A stretch of 64,000 bases of DNA from NCBI RefSeq assembly GCF_000764305.2, contig NW_025941278.1, positions 1,148,736 through 1,212,735 of the forward strand, written 5' to 3'. A program made the position numbers and the translations under genes. The DNA comes from Hyalella azteca (lineage: Eukaryota; Arthropoda; Malacostraca; Amphipoda; Hyalellidae). Positions 1-11,700 of this stretch are shown piece after piece (the stretch's first letter is position 1; every line of letters begins with the position of its first letter). The notes beneath the pieces are model-generated. The model saw only the letters and a list, made by a program, of their open reading frames with translations, searched no databases and was not told where the DNA came from.

Positions 1-35
1 GAGAACGTGTGTAGTTGTTGAACGTGCGTAGTTGT

Positions 36-213
36 TTTACAATAAAACTGACATGCTTCACAGAGTATAGGAGATACAATGAAGGATGAGTAATAAAGTT
101 TTATAGCAGCCAGTTCTAACGTTATTCTGTAAATATCTTGAGGACTTGTGTAGTTGTGTTACAATATAACTTTACATGCTCCACAGAGTATAGAAGATGC
201 AATGAAGGATGAG
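36..213 (+). repeat. Tandem duplication of a 3' splice site and exon start in Drp1
   Basis: About 65 bp ending at 90 is repeated at 148-213, offset 123 bp. Both copies hold the pyrimidine-poor intron end, the CACAG acceptor and the first 27 bases of the exon (AGTATAG.AGAT.CAATGAAGG). The first copy runs straight into TAATAA, so it cannot encode the exon; the second continues into the real exon at 187. Confidence 0.85.
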
Positions 214-3200
214 GCAGCCTTCCTGCAGCGCAAATACCCAACCCTGGCAAACAGAAATGGCACGCCATACCTTGCTAAGACACTCAACCGCCTCCTCATG
301 CACCACATCCGTGACTGTCTACCTGAGCTCAAGGTATGTACTTGTTGACCATGTTGTACATTATATATATAGGTATATGTATAATATTGTGGATTGTTTG
401 TATGTACAATATTATGCATTGAATGTAGGTAGAATTTTTTACGTTATACATACGTATGTACAATGCTGTAGGCGGTTTTTGATGGTAAAAATTAAGGACC
501 TACTGTCTTTCCCCTTATTTTGTTTGCTGCTCTAATACCTCCTCCATATGTTCACGTATAAAATGAATCTCAAGCTGTGGAAATCTAATCCAATTACCAT
601 GAATTTTTTACTGTATATATTATAATTTATTCTCCATATGATGAGAAAGTAACCAAAAGTTTAAGGGGACCGACTACCCTCCGGAAAAACTTCTACAGTT
701 ATTGTCCGATCATCATGAAACTTCAAATACATACGTAAAATGTAAAAAAAAAATAACATTTTGCTTCTATGAATTTTTTGAAAAAATGATAGAAAACGTG
801 AAATTCGTAGAAAACGGCTAAAAAGGGGTACTTTAGAAAATCTATCTCCTCCTACAAATATCATCCTACAACATCGAGACACGTATCATTCGGTTTGTAA
901 GGACCATACCTAAAAATTTGATGATCACTTTTCTCATTTTCCCCTTAAAGAGACGTCATGAACGTAAATATTGGCGTACAGCGATGGCAGTGGTACCATT
1001 GGAAAGAGCAGAATTCCAGCTTTAAGATGAGCTCAAAAACCGGAAAACGCCAAAATTGAAAATTTTAGGGTAGTCGGTCCCCTTAAGAAGTCTTGTCTGG
1101 GAGTTGATTTCTGGATTAAGAATAAATAACAGCTGTATATAATATATTATTCGCGGGTGGTGGTAACTTTATTGTACACTTCTTGTCTTGAGTACATTTT
1201 TGTTCCGGATAATATTATGCCAGATTGAAGAGATTTGCAGAGATTGGCTTGAAGTTGTATTAATTGGCTTGAGAGATTGGCAAGCCAACTTCAAGAGATT
1301 GGCTTGAAGTTGTATTAATTATTCTTACTGTTCTCTCTTCAGACGCGCGTGACAATGATGATGTCACAGTTCCAGTCTCTGCTCAACAGCTATGGCGATG
1401 ATGTACAAGATAAGGCTCAGACTTTACTGCAGATCATCACAAAGTTCAATGCTGCTTATTGCCAAACAGTTGAAGGAACGGCAAGGAACATCGAAACAAC
1501 TGAACTGTGAGGTTCTATGTGATAAAATGCCCAGCACGCATAGCTTGCTGTCATCTAGCTTGTTTATCAAGATTATCTCCTGGTCAGAGTTGAATACCGG
1601 TTAAATCTTTGCTCAATTCAGCTGAAAAATATTCTAACAATGCAATGGGTTGTGCACATTTATGATTGTTTTAAACTGATAATTATTAATCAATTACGTC
1701 ATATGTCAGGTGTGGAGGAGCGCGAATTTGTTATATTTTCCACGAGACGTTCGGGCGGACGCTGGACTGCATCCACCCCCTGGCCGGCCTCACTCAAATG
1801 GACATCCTGACCGCCATACGTAATGCCACTGGGCCGCGACCAGCGCTGTTTGTGCCTGAGGTCAGGCTCTCTCATGCATTTTTACTAGACTGAGACAAAC
1901 AAATGAATTGTGCGTGATATCCATTTTAATCCATTATTGCCCAAGTAGCTTTAACACTGCTTATCATTGGTTATCTCTAAAAGCCTTTAAACTGGGTTCA
2001 AATAAATCATAAATTATGACTGAAATTTATCTCGGTTGATTTATTTGCGAAATGTATGTAGATAAGCATTTATTATTAGACTGTAAATTCATCTGTTGAT
2101 TTGATATTATTTTGTGTGCAGGTTTCATTTGAGCTCCTGGTAAAGCGGCAGATCAGGAGACTAGAGGAGCCGTCACAGCGCTGCGTGGAGCTGGTCCATG
2201 AGGAGATGCAGCGCATCATTCAGTTCTGTGGTACTGAGGTGAGATATCATTCAGTTCTGTGGTACTGAGGTGAGATATCATTCAGTTCTGTGACACTGAG
2301 GTGAGATATCATTCAGTTCTGTGGCACTGAAGTGAGTTATCATTCAGTTTTGTGGCACTGATGTGAGATATCATTCAGTTCTGTGGTACTGAGGTGAGAT
2401 ATCATTCAGTTCTGTGGCACTGATGTGAGATATCATTCAGTTCTGTGGCACTGAGGTGAGATATCATCCAGTTTCATTGAGTGGACTCAATCGATACGAA
2501 CCTTGCACAAATAAGGTTCTGGCTTCTGTTTACTCAAGCATAACCACTGGCTCTGTTTGGTCTGCAGCGTTCAACTTCGCCTCTATCGTGTCCCAAATGT
2601 CTCTGCTGTGTCGCCCTCATGTCATGCATTTAATCTCCAGTTTATTTGCAGGTGCAGCAAGAAATGCTACGCTTCCCAAAGGTCCATGAGAAGATCGTGG
2701 ACGTCGTCACGCAGTTGTTACGACGAAGGCTGCCACCAACCAATTCTATGGTCAGAACCTCTGTGAAGAATTCAAGTTATTTCAGTTCTAGGATCTTGTC
2801 CTATTCAAAATTATTTAATTTTTTATACTACTACGTTACAATGTTCCGAAAATCGAAATTTTATTTATTTGTAAATCTGAAACTGATGTTATTGTATTAG
2901 CTATATGGATCTAATAAATGCTTGCTTAGTGTAATTAAAGTAAAACGCAATGGAATGAATGTCACTTCATCAGAAGAAAAACATTCTGTCAGAGTGACAA
3001 TCCGCTCAATTGCAGTATAGAAATAACGGATACTGGTAATCATCTTGTGCAGTTACTAGAGAATCATTCTTTCTTCTTTCATTGCTGCTTATTATTTCAT
3101 GGTATTTTGCAGGTTGAAAATTTAGTGCTGATTGAACTAGCGTACATCAACACGAAGCATCCCGACTTTCGCTCCGATGCATCCATTGTCTCTTCGCTGA

Positions 3201-6200
3201 TGACGTCAATCAACAGCAGCAGCAACAACTACGGCGGCGAGGACGACAAGCGCGTCATACCCGTCAGGCGCCAGCAGCAGCAGCAGCAACAACAATATTC
3301 TCAGCTTGATGGAGAGATCTACTCGAAGGTCAGTTGATCACTCCAACACAGCGTGCTCAAGGAAAGTAGTGGTTAGGTGCAAGTAACCACTACTTTCTTG
3401 TTCCTAGAAAGTAGTGGTTAGGTGTAAGTAACTATTGCTAATTCATGGAAATATTCAGTGATGCCTGAGATGTCATCGAGGCCTCTAAATTACGTGAAAT
3501 CTTGAACTAAGGTTTGGAACCTCTCGTGCCTGAGACATGATGAATACACTAACTGTGAACAAGTCTATTTTCATCGAACTAGTATATAAGTACGATGTAG
3601 TATATAAGTAGTATAAGTAGTACTATCGTATACAAGTACGATGTTTTTGTGACCGCCACGTGATTAAAGTTGGAATATCGAGTTCATTTCTAAATTTTGA
3701 GTGGTCTATCCTCTAATTTAGTCCAATCAAGTTTAGACAGTACAGTAGTCAACAACATGCTAAAATATATGGTCTTGTGTTCATTTAAGCTATTATGCAA
3801 TATTCTATCTGTATCTAGAAGTGTGGCGTGCAACTCTGTAATGAGCGTGAAACCATTACGTTCTGTTTGGAACTAAACTAAGCAACTCTATTCTTTGTTT
3901 TGATGTGAATTTTCTGTGCTCCTATTGCGCATTTTCTCTCATTATTATATCCACGGAGTATCATTCTAAACATAAATATTGATTTCTTTCTATTATATCG
4001 TTCGAAGAAGATTTCAACTAAGTACATGAAGTGCGTTTGGCTCGTATAGTTTTCATCCAGAGCTTACAATATATGTGGTGTCATCCTGGCGTGTGGTGAC
4101 ATCCTGTCAAGTGCTGCTATAATAATAATTGTAATGGTGGTGGTGGGTGACAGGGAGTTAGTGGTGGAAGCAACGCTCAGTCGCGGTCACTGACAGAAGG
4201 GAGCAGTCGGCAATTGCCGCAGTATCCCTTCGAGCAACAGCAGCAGCCCACGCCCACCCACCAGCTCTACAATGTGAGCGCTGCTCCGCCCTCTGCTTCC
4301 TGTACTAGGCGAAACAATTACTTGTTCTTAGCAGCATTTAACTTTTTTTTTTGTTAATTCATCCTTTGCTTCCTGTACTCGTCGAAACAATTGCTTGTTC
4401 TTAGCATAATTTCTCTAATTTGCTAATCCACCTTCCGCTTCTTGTACTTGTCTAAACAATTGCTTCTTGGCCGCATTTATCTTTTTTTGTTAATTCGTCC
4501 TCTGCTTCTTGTACTTGTCTAAACAATTGCTTCTTAGCAGCATTTATCTTTTTTGTTAATTCACCCTCTGCTTCTTGTTCGTCGAAATAACTACTTGTTC
4601 TTAGCAGCACTTCTCTAATTTGTTAACTCATAAACTGCTTCTCGTGTTCGTCTAAACAATTGCTTGTTCTTAGCAGCACTTCTCTAATTTGCTAATTCAT
4701 CCTCAGCATCTCGTACTTGTCTAAACAATTACATACTTGTTCTTAGCCTCATTTCTCTAACTAAAATCTCTTAATTCCTGCTTTTTTCATTTTGTTGTTG
4801 TATGTTCGTAGTTTGTAGGCACCTGCTGTTAGTTAGATGTTACATTTCTTCAATTTCGTGAGCTTGCTTTTATTTTTTGCTGGTATTACTTGGGCTGTGA
4901 TGGGTAATACATAATTATCTGTGCAGTCTGTTGGGAACGGGCAGGGCGGCAATTGGCTGGCTTCTCTCATCGCTGGGCCAAAGCCTGATCCAGCCATTGC
5001 TTCTGTGGACAGTCAGGAACAGTCCAGAGAACAGTCACCTGAACATTCTGCTCAAAATGTCCAGGTCAGTCTAGTGTTTGTTCTCTAACTTTACTGAGAC
5101 ATGTTCGGCCGGGCATCCAGGATTTTTTTCGATACATCTTTCATATATTTTGAAGATCTATCATATCTATATAAATAACATTTTAGTTCCTTAATTTGCG
5201 TCGGCATAAACTTTATCCTATGCCACGAATACAGAAAATTTCGTGCAATGTTGTCAATTTCGGCAAGTGCAAACCTTCTTCAGTCTTTTTTTTTTTTGCC
5301 TTTTAATGCGGAGGAAGTGGGCATATATCCTCACGCTATTTCCTTAATTATCCTTATGTTACGATCTTCTTCAATGATATCCGCATAAGCGACTAAGCAA
5401 CTCCTCGTTCTTGACTAAAACATTCATGTTCTTGTAGTAGTAGTAACTGATGATAATATATATAGTAAACTCGTACCTCCAGAAACATTTATTTCATGCA
5501 CTACTGCCTCAAAATGATGTTTTCTGGCATGGTGTTTACTGCGTCATTACATTGGTGTATAAGCCCAAATGGGACTTGCGATGCATCAATTGCTATCGCA
5601 TTGCCCTTCTGCCATCTTGTGATAGTTTGTTTATACGCGTTGCGATCTAAGTTTATTAATAAACCTACTAAGAATTCATGTACTACTACTTATCATTATT
5701 TGAAGCATTTTATAAAATTGCAATCTTGGATCCTGCAATCAAGCAAGTAGGTCCAATGAATCGCTGTTGATTTTAGATTGATTAGTATGATTCAGAAGCA
5801 TTCAATTATTTGTTTGAACGATTATCAATTCAGAATATTCATGTTTATACCATGCTGTAGTTTCAAATACTTTTTTGGTTGTGCTTAGCAACACGCAACT
5901 GCCGTTCGCAAATCTGAACAGGGAGTCCCTTCTCGTAAACCCTCCGCTGTGGCAAATGCCGATGCCAAGCAGTCGCAGGTACAAAGCTGGTGCTTCCTTG
6001 CCAAATGCGTAAATTTATATATTATTAATTTAATCTTAGATAAAATAACAAGGCAAATGCTTCCGCTGAGTGGTTGATAAATTGCTCCCAGTATTAGCAA
6101 TAAGGTTCTGTCAAGGCAATTTGTTTTTTATCCGACCGTAGTTGACAACCATAACACTGCTAGGTCGTGTTTATTGAGGCGTTTACCTATGGTTCAGTGT

Positions 6201-8782
6201 TATGAAGTGTTCCATTTAATAGGAATACTTTTTATGAAGTGTTCCTTTTAATAGGAACGCTAAAGCACCTTTTAATAGGAGACATTTCATCACTGACGCA
6301 TTTTGTCGTTGGGACAGTTCATCATTTATCATTTTACCCTAACCTAATCTAAATAACATGCAGTTACTGATGTTTGCCAAAGGCACTTTATGCAATAATG
6401 CAATTTTATGTTGGAATGCCATCATGATGAAATGCCCCAATGATGAATTGATAATATAGTGCTGAAATGCCTCGGATGAATAGGTGTCAAGGAACCCTTT
6501 ATAAAGTTATTATACCTGTCAGTGACCTTGTATAATTGCGTGTAGAGAGGTGCAATTGTGCTAGATGAGAGCTGCAGTTCGTCTCCGTCTTTTTTTTTTA
6601 ATTGGTATGCCTTAAATACACAATTTACACCAATCCAATGCTGTTGAAAATGCTTTTCCCATTGCGATTGATTCTCCTGTACGCATTCCCCAAGTTCGTG
6701 GACAAGACAAAGTAAACATATTTAACGATCAGTGCATTAGATTTTTACAAAGCTTATTAGACGGACAAAAAATCTACCAGTGTGCATTACTCGATAGCAG
6801 TTTTTTCGTAATCGCTGCTAAGTAGCACATAGTGTTTTTCACGGAGTGTATTCTATTTTACCCATTAAAACACTCCGTGCAGTTGTAGCCCTTGAGTTTT
6901 TCCCCTGAACGAATTTTGTATAATTCGTCGCAGAAAAATAGTTATCTGCGTAGAATGTCCCAGCTTATCTATACTAATCCTACCTAGCACCTAATCTAAC
7001 TTGAACATATCGAAAGTTTTTCCATCTTCACCTAATGCTGACTTAAATTTAGTGATGAGGTTGAAATTATTTTTTAATCAACAAGTGTCACTAATTATGA
7101 GACAATTGTTAATGGAAGTACGTAATTCTTTCCCTTCTCTCTCCCCTACCCATTCCTTCTTTCTTTGCTTCGCAAAACCTAATGAACATTTTGATTTTGT
7201 TGGTTTATTAATTGTGTTATTTTTACATTCAAATACCTGCTTGGACAAATTCATGCTCCGGTAACTTCGATGAGATTGTGGTGTATTGTTTTACGAATGC
7301 TTCAACTAACGTAATTATGTGTTGCTGTGCGTTTCCATTCGTATTCACGTTTGTTTTGGCTGTATTTTGTGTTAGCCTTTTGGGCTTTCATCTGCGTTAC
7401 TTTTGTGAATCCGAATCCTGTGTGATTTTATCTTTCATTTGCGTTGCTTGTGTGAATGACACCGCGGGTTTGTGTATGCCTGTGCTGCCTTAACCTGCCT
7501 GGCTTCCCGCGCACCTTACAGTCGCTAGCGCAGAACTCGGCAAGTGTTCGGCCGCTTGTGCCGCTCCTGCCACTGCACTCCATGCCTGGTCTTAACTGTG
7601 CTGCTGGCCTCTTGTCGCCACAGAAGCCGGTCAACCTGCTGCCTGAGGTGCCCAACCACCCCATCAGGAAGCTCACCGAACGGGAAACTAGGGACGTCGA
7701 TCTCATTGGTCAGTATCAGGAATAACTCGGAATCTTTAGAGCTAGTAACATCGCTATTACATATCGAAAAGAAAAAGAGTGGGATAATCCATTTTAGTGT
7801 CAAACTTTCTATGTGACACAATTTTTTTGATTACTTTTTTGGACTTATTTTAATTGTTGCGCAATTTATTTTCGGGTCCTGCTTTGTATAAGATAACAGC
7901 CATTCAGATAAATTCTATCATGTTATTCTGATGCCTTTTTAACCCTTTTTCGAATAACATACTATTCATATTAGCTTTAAAATGTTCAAGATATTTATTC
8001 AAATATTTTTTTCAGAACGGCTCATCAAATCATATTTCTACATTGTGCGCAAAAGCATCCAAGACAAAGTCCCGAAAGCCGTGATGCACTTCTTGGTGAA
8101 CCACGTCAAGGACAACCTGCAGAGCGAGCTCGTGAAGCACCTCTACAGGCAGGACCAAATCGACGACTTACTTTCCGAGAGTCCGGAGGTCGCACAGCGG
8201 CGCAAAGAAGCCGCCGAAATGCTCAAGGTACTATTTGTTGTTGCTGTTCCACAAGTCTGTGTGGGTGCTGTCGAGGCGGTGTTTGTAGGAGTTCAGTGAG
8301 GGATGGTGGCCACAGCAGAGTCTGGTAAGGTGTACCAATTCTGCTCTGTTCAACATTTTTTCCGTATGGCTGCAGTTTGGGGGTGTGTCCTCTATTACTT
8401 TGTTTATTGTTAGATTTGAGAGGGCTATGCTCAAGGTAGTAACCTGTGATGTTCGCTAGTAGGTTGGAGGTACAGGTTTAGCGTTGCTTATTTAAAAAAT
8501 TAAAGGCAACTATAATTAGAAAAGGCGCCAGCTTATACAATATTTTTGATCACACAACTATTAATCGGACATCGAAGTCTCATTAAAAGATCAACTTTCT
8601 CCAACTTGACAAATGGATTCGTTTGCAAAAAGATTCGTTTCCTAATTACCTGAATTGAATTGAGCATAATAACCAAATTTATCCTGAACATTCTATTCTG
8701 AAATCTAACTTTTTTTTCGTTACAGGCTCTGCAACACGCAAATGTGATTATTGGCGAGATCAGGGAAACGCACATGTGGTGA
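187..8782 (+). CDS. Drp1: Dynamin-related protein 1 (mitochondrial and peroxisomal fission GTPase), 3' part
   Basis: The translation matches the DNM1L/Drp1 family from the start of the middle (stalk) domain to the C-terminus; the GTPase domain must lie upstream of position 1. Exons: 187-333, 1343-1506, 1710-1860, 2122-2238, 2652-2750, 3113-3328, 4154-4273, 4927-5064, 5889-5978, 7522-7708, 8016-8227, 8726-8782 (stop TGA). All junctions are GT-AG and in phase, giving 565 residues. Family motifs include [61 protein letters not shown], and a GED with [34 protein letters not shown] and a terminal THMW. Exons 3113-5978 encode the variable domain, which carries polyglutamine. The known role of the family is to assemble as helices on the outer mitochondrial membrane and constrict it. 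Exon 5889-5978 and the exact acceptor of the 7522 exon are less certain than the rest and may be alternatively spliced. Confidence 0.95.
661..1086. mobile_element. TTAA-flanked MITE (piggyBac/Kolobok-like) in a Drp1 intron
   Basis: A 418-bp element (665-1082) has terminal inverted repeats beginning GGGGACCGACTACCC and ending GGGTAGTCGGTCCCC. It is bordered on each side by TTAA (661-664 and 1083-1086). TTAA duplications are characteristic of piggyBac and Kolobok transposons; no transposase is encoded, so this is a non-autonomous copy. The superfamily assignment is inference from the target site. Confidence 0.85.
1233..1322 (+). repeat. Direct and inverted repeat just before a Drp1 exon
   Basis: GAGATTGGCTTGAAGTTGTA followed by TTAATT occurs twice (about 1240 and 1295), with an inverted piece (GCCAACTTCAA) between them. 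The array ends about 20 bp before the acceptor of the exon at 1343. Confidence 0.6.
2218..2465 (+). repeat. 31-bp minisatellite made of an exon/intron boundary, eight copies
   Basis: Eight near-identical 31-bp units start at 2218, 2249, 2280, 2311, 2342, 2373, 2404 and 2435. Each joins the last 21 bases of the Drp1 exon ending at 2238 (ATTCAGTTCTGTGGTACTGAG) to the first 10 intron bases (GTGAGATATC). The first unit is the real boundary. The downstream units carry copies of the donor, although several have changed (TGATGTGAGA, TGAAGTGAGT). Reading through the first donor in frame meets TGA after nine codons. Confidence 0.93.
4285..4757 (+). repeat. About 66-bp intronic minisatellite, seven copies
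   Basis: Seven diverged units follow one another directly after the donor of the Drp1 exon ending at 4273. Each has CTGCTTCTTGTACTTGTC, then AAACAATTGCTTG, TTCTTAGCAGCA, a T-rich run and GTTAATTCA. Copies differ by substitutions and small indels, so the array is old. Confidence 0.85.
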
Positions 8783-11700
8783 AGAGACCGCGAAAAATTG
8801 TTGGAAACGCACATACTTTTTTGGGCTCAATAGATGAAATCTAGACGGCAGTATACATGAGCAAGATAATGGAGAGCGTGAAGAAAAACTATACCTTATA
8901 CGTGGGACGAGAAACTGAGATTTGTGCCATTGGTTTCATAACGGTCACTCATTGCGTTATGAAACACTTAGTTCACTTTTTGCTTGGTAGCACTAGATCT
9001 TCACTTCTGCATGATATTTCTACTGTATGTGGTTTTGAAATTCATAATTACTTCCCCATTTACGGACTATTACTATAAATTACATGAGCAAGTTCATCGT
9101 TCACCTAGTTACTATGCGTGTGCGCTAGGCACAATGCAAATACGCTTTCATACATACTAAGGAAGTACTTGATATCTCGTGTTCGTCTAGTCCTGTGTAG
9201 TTTCTGTATATTCTACTAGTGTCCTCATTTGTTACCTATGGGGCATTTTAATGCAACTTACTGTTTGAAGATACCGACAATGGCAACACATTAAATCATT
9301 ATATGATGGCGATAGCTTGCACCTGAGGCGAACAGAGGGCCGCTTCCACTCTGACCATTACGAGTTCAAATTCCTAAATTTACTATCCGTACATCACGTG
9401 GAGAGCTGAATGTGTTTTTCTTAACTATTGTATCATCGTGTGATCATTATAACTTGTTTAATATACAACCCACGTCGCAAATGATGAATTATATATTATT
9501 ACTGTTATGAGTTGCCTTGATATTCTATCATGAACATCTTTTCTATTCCAGTCTTCTATCAATTTATAATAGAAATTCATTCTAAATGAAGATATCAAAT
9601 AACGTTTATCTTTTCCGGGCGCGTCACGATGTTCTTTATTTTGTTAGAACCCTTGTAACTAATGTGATTTGTTCTGATATTTTGCTTAGTGCTAGCGCTG
9701 TGGTTGTGCTAGGAGTAGATATTTTTAAATTGTAGTTCTTGTACAGTTTGAGGTTGGAATTAAATACTCGCCTTTTAATGCCTACCGACGAATAAGTTCA
9801 AAACTTGCTTCGTGTTAAAATGAAGACTTGCATTTCTTCGCAAGCAAATTACTAGTCTTTATTCAGACCATGTTAAAAATTCTCTACCCATCACCGTGTT
9901 TTTAAGAGTCTGCATTTGAAAGAATCTCTTGATACAAACTTATTTTGTTGTCTGATAATTGTTTTAACTCGATCAGTCCCGAGCTCAGATATACAATCTA
10001 GTCCACTTGGGATTTTAAACATAATCAGCGTTTCTGTATTTTCCAATCGGGCTTTTCCCTTGGTATGTAAACAATTTATTACTTCCAGCTAAGTTATTCT
10101 GATCTCGGTCAACCTGTAACCCACTTCTGTTGCTTATAAAATGAAATTTATATTAAGCTGAAGTACGGTTTCCATGAAGTAGGAAACATTTGCACTAGGT
10201 TATGAGGATGCATGACCCATTACTGGGACAAATTCCAAATATTGCTTAATACCCACCTGAGTTTGTGAATAAATAGGTGTGTGATTAATGCATCCTAGAT
10301 AATGTTTGATATTCCTTTACATTGAGCACTGCAGGAAAAGTAAACTGTGGCTCGAGTCTGACTTGTGTCTGCACTTGGCAGCAGAAAGAGCTTCTGAATT
10401 GTGTAATTCTCAAGTTTGACTAGCTTGAAAGTAAATGATGTTGCATGGTAACGGAAAGCTTCACTGTGTTGCGTTCTTACCTTGGGACACATTTGAACAC
10501 ACGCTGTTGAGCTGAAACAAATTAATTGTGTTGTCATAGAATTCTCGACTCTACGTTCGTATTCATCTTCCCGAGAATATCTATAAAAAATGCGTACAAC
10601 TATACCATGTTTCTTGCTTAAAAAATTTAGATAATTTCGGGAATATCTTTCCGTTTTACTTGGACCCGTGTCGAGCGTGCACACAATTATTTGAAACGAA
10701 AAGACGCTTCTCTGTAAATTCTTAATCTGCCACAAATGTCCAGAGTGAACTCGAAGGCAAAATAAAAACCATTCGTATGCGATACTTTTTACTTGCAGTT
10801 CAACACAATTGTCCAACGTAACTAGTAGAAAATGAGCTTACGCCCCTCCAGAATGCCAAAGTTTACCTACGATTACAAGAACATGCGATACACCTGTCAG
10901 CAGCAGCAGCAGCAGGGAAGCTGTCCGAGACGCTCAGGAAAAGCTTCGTTATGACCCACCACAAGACCTGCTATACAAAGCTTAATTCAACGGTATGAAA
11001 ATTCGATTGTCGAAACTGAACAAGTGAGATTACAGTAATGGATTATAACAATAGAAGAACATATATAATTCAGCGTTACCTTGTAACATAACCTGTATTA
11101 CGCGAAAACTAGTTTAACATTTAAAGCTACTTCAAAACAAACTGAGTGAAGGAACGATGTAAAATCTCCACTATTCAACCTAATAGGAATAAATAAATCT
11201 GAAGTTTATAGCTATGTCTACAGACAGAGCCTCATTGATATTGCACTTATCATTAAATAGTAGATTATATCCTAGTCGTTACACGGTAAATCCCTTCAAG
11301 TAGTACTACCAAGTGATGCAGAGTGAGCAAGATAGAAATCGCCGTTACGTAGCGTTATCTCTATGACTGGTCGTAGATTCTGGTACTGAAGGATCCACAT
11401 TAGTCGATGGGTTTCAGACAAAATAATATCGGCAGAATTTTATCCGTTAATTCTCGTTTCTTTGAACACTACACGTAACCTAATTCTACAAACTGATTAC
11501 TTTTTCTTTCACCCTGAATAGTGGTTTATAAGAACCTTGTGTCTCAACTCAATAGGCGTTTAATTACAAGGTGTTATCAATGATCAAGTCAAACATCGGA
11601 TGCCATTTTCTTACTTGTCCAACCGTCGGGGTGGCCGTTCAATTCCTCAAGTGACGTGATAGGATCTGAAAATATCCGCTCTAACTGCGCAAAACGATAA

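Noticed and set aside
2218..2465. CRISPR-like repeat array
   Set aside because: Units are contiguous with no spacers, and the locus is a eukaryotic intron.
10295..10816. 173-codon open frame on the minus strand between Drp1 and MKK4
   Set aside because: Long for this base composition, but the translation shows no domain, no repeat and no biased composition, and there are no convincing partner exons. Left as an unsupported ORF.
10832..10954. Small plus-strand frame with six glutamines (starts MSLRPSRMPKF)
   Set aside because: Only 40 codons around a CAG microsatellite. No splice or homology support.
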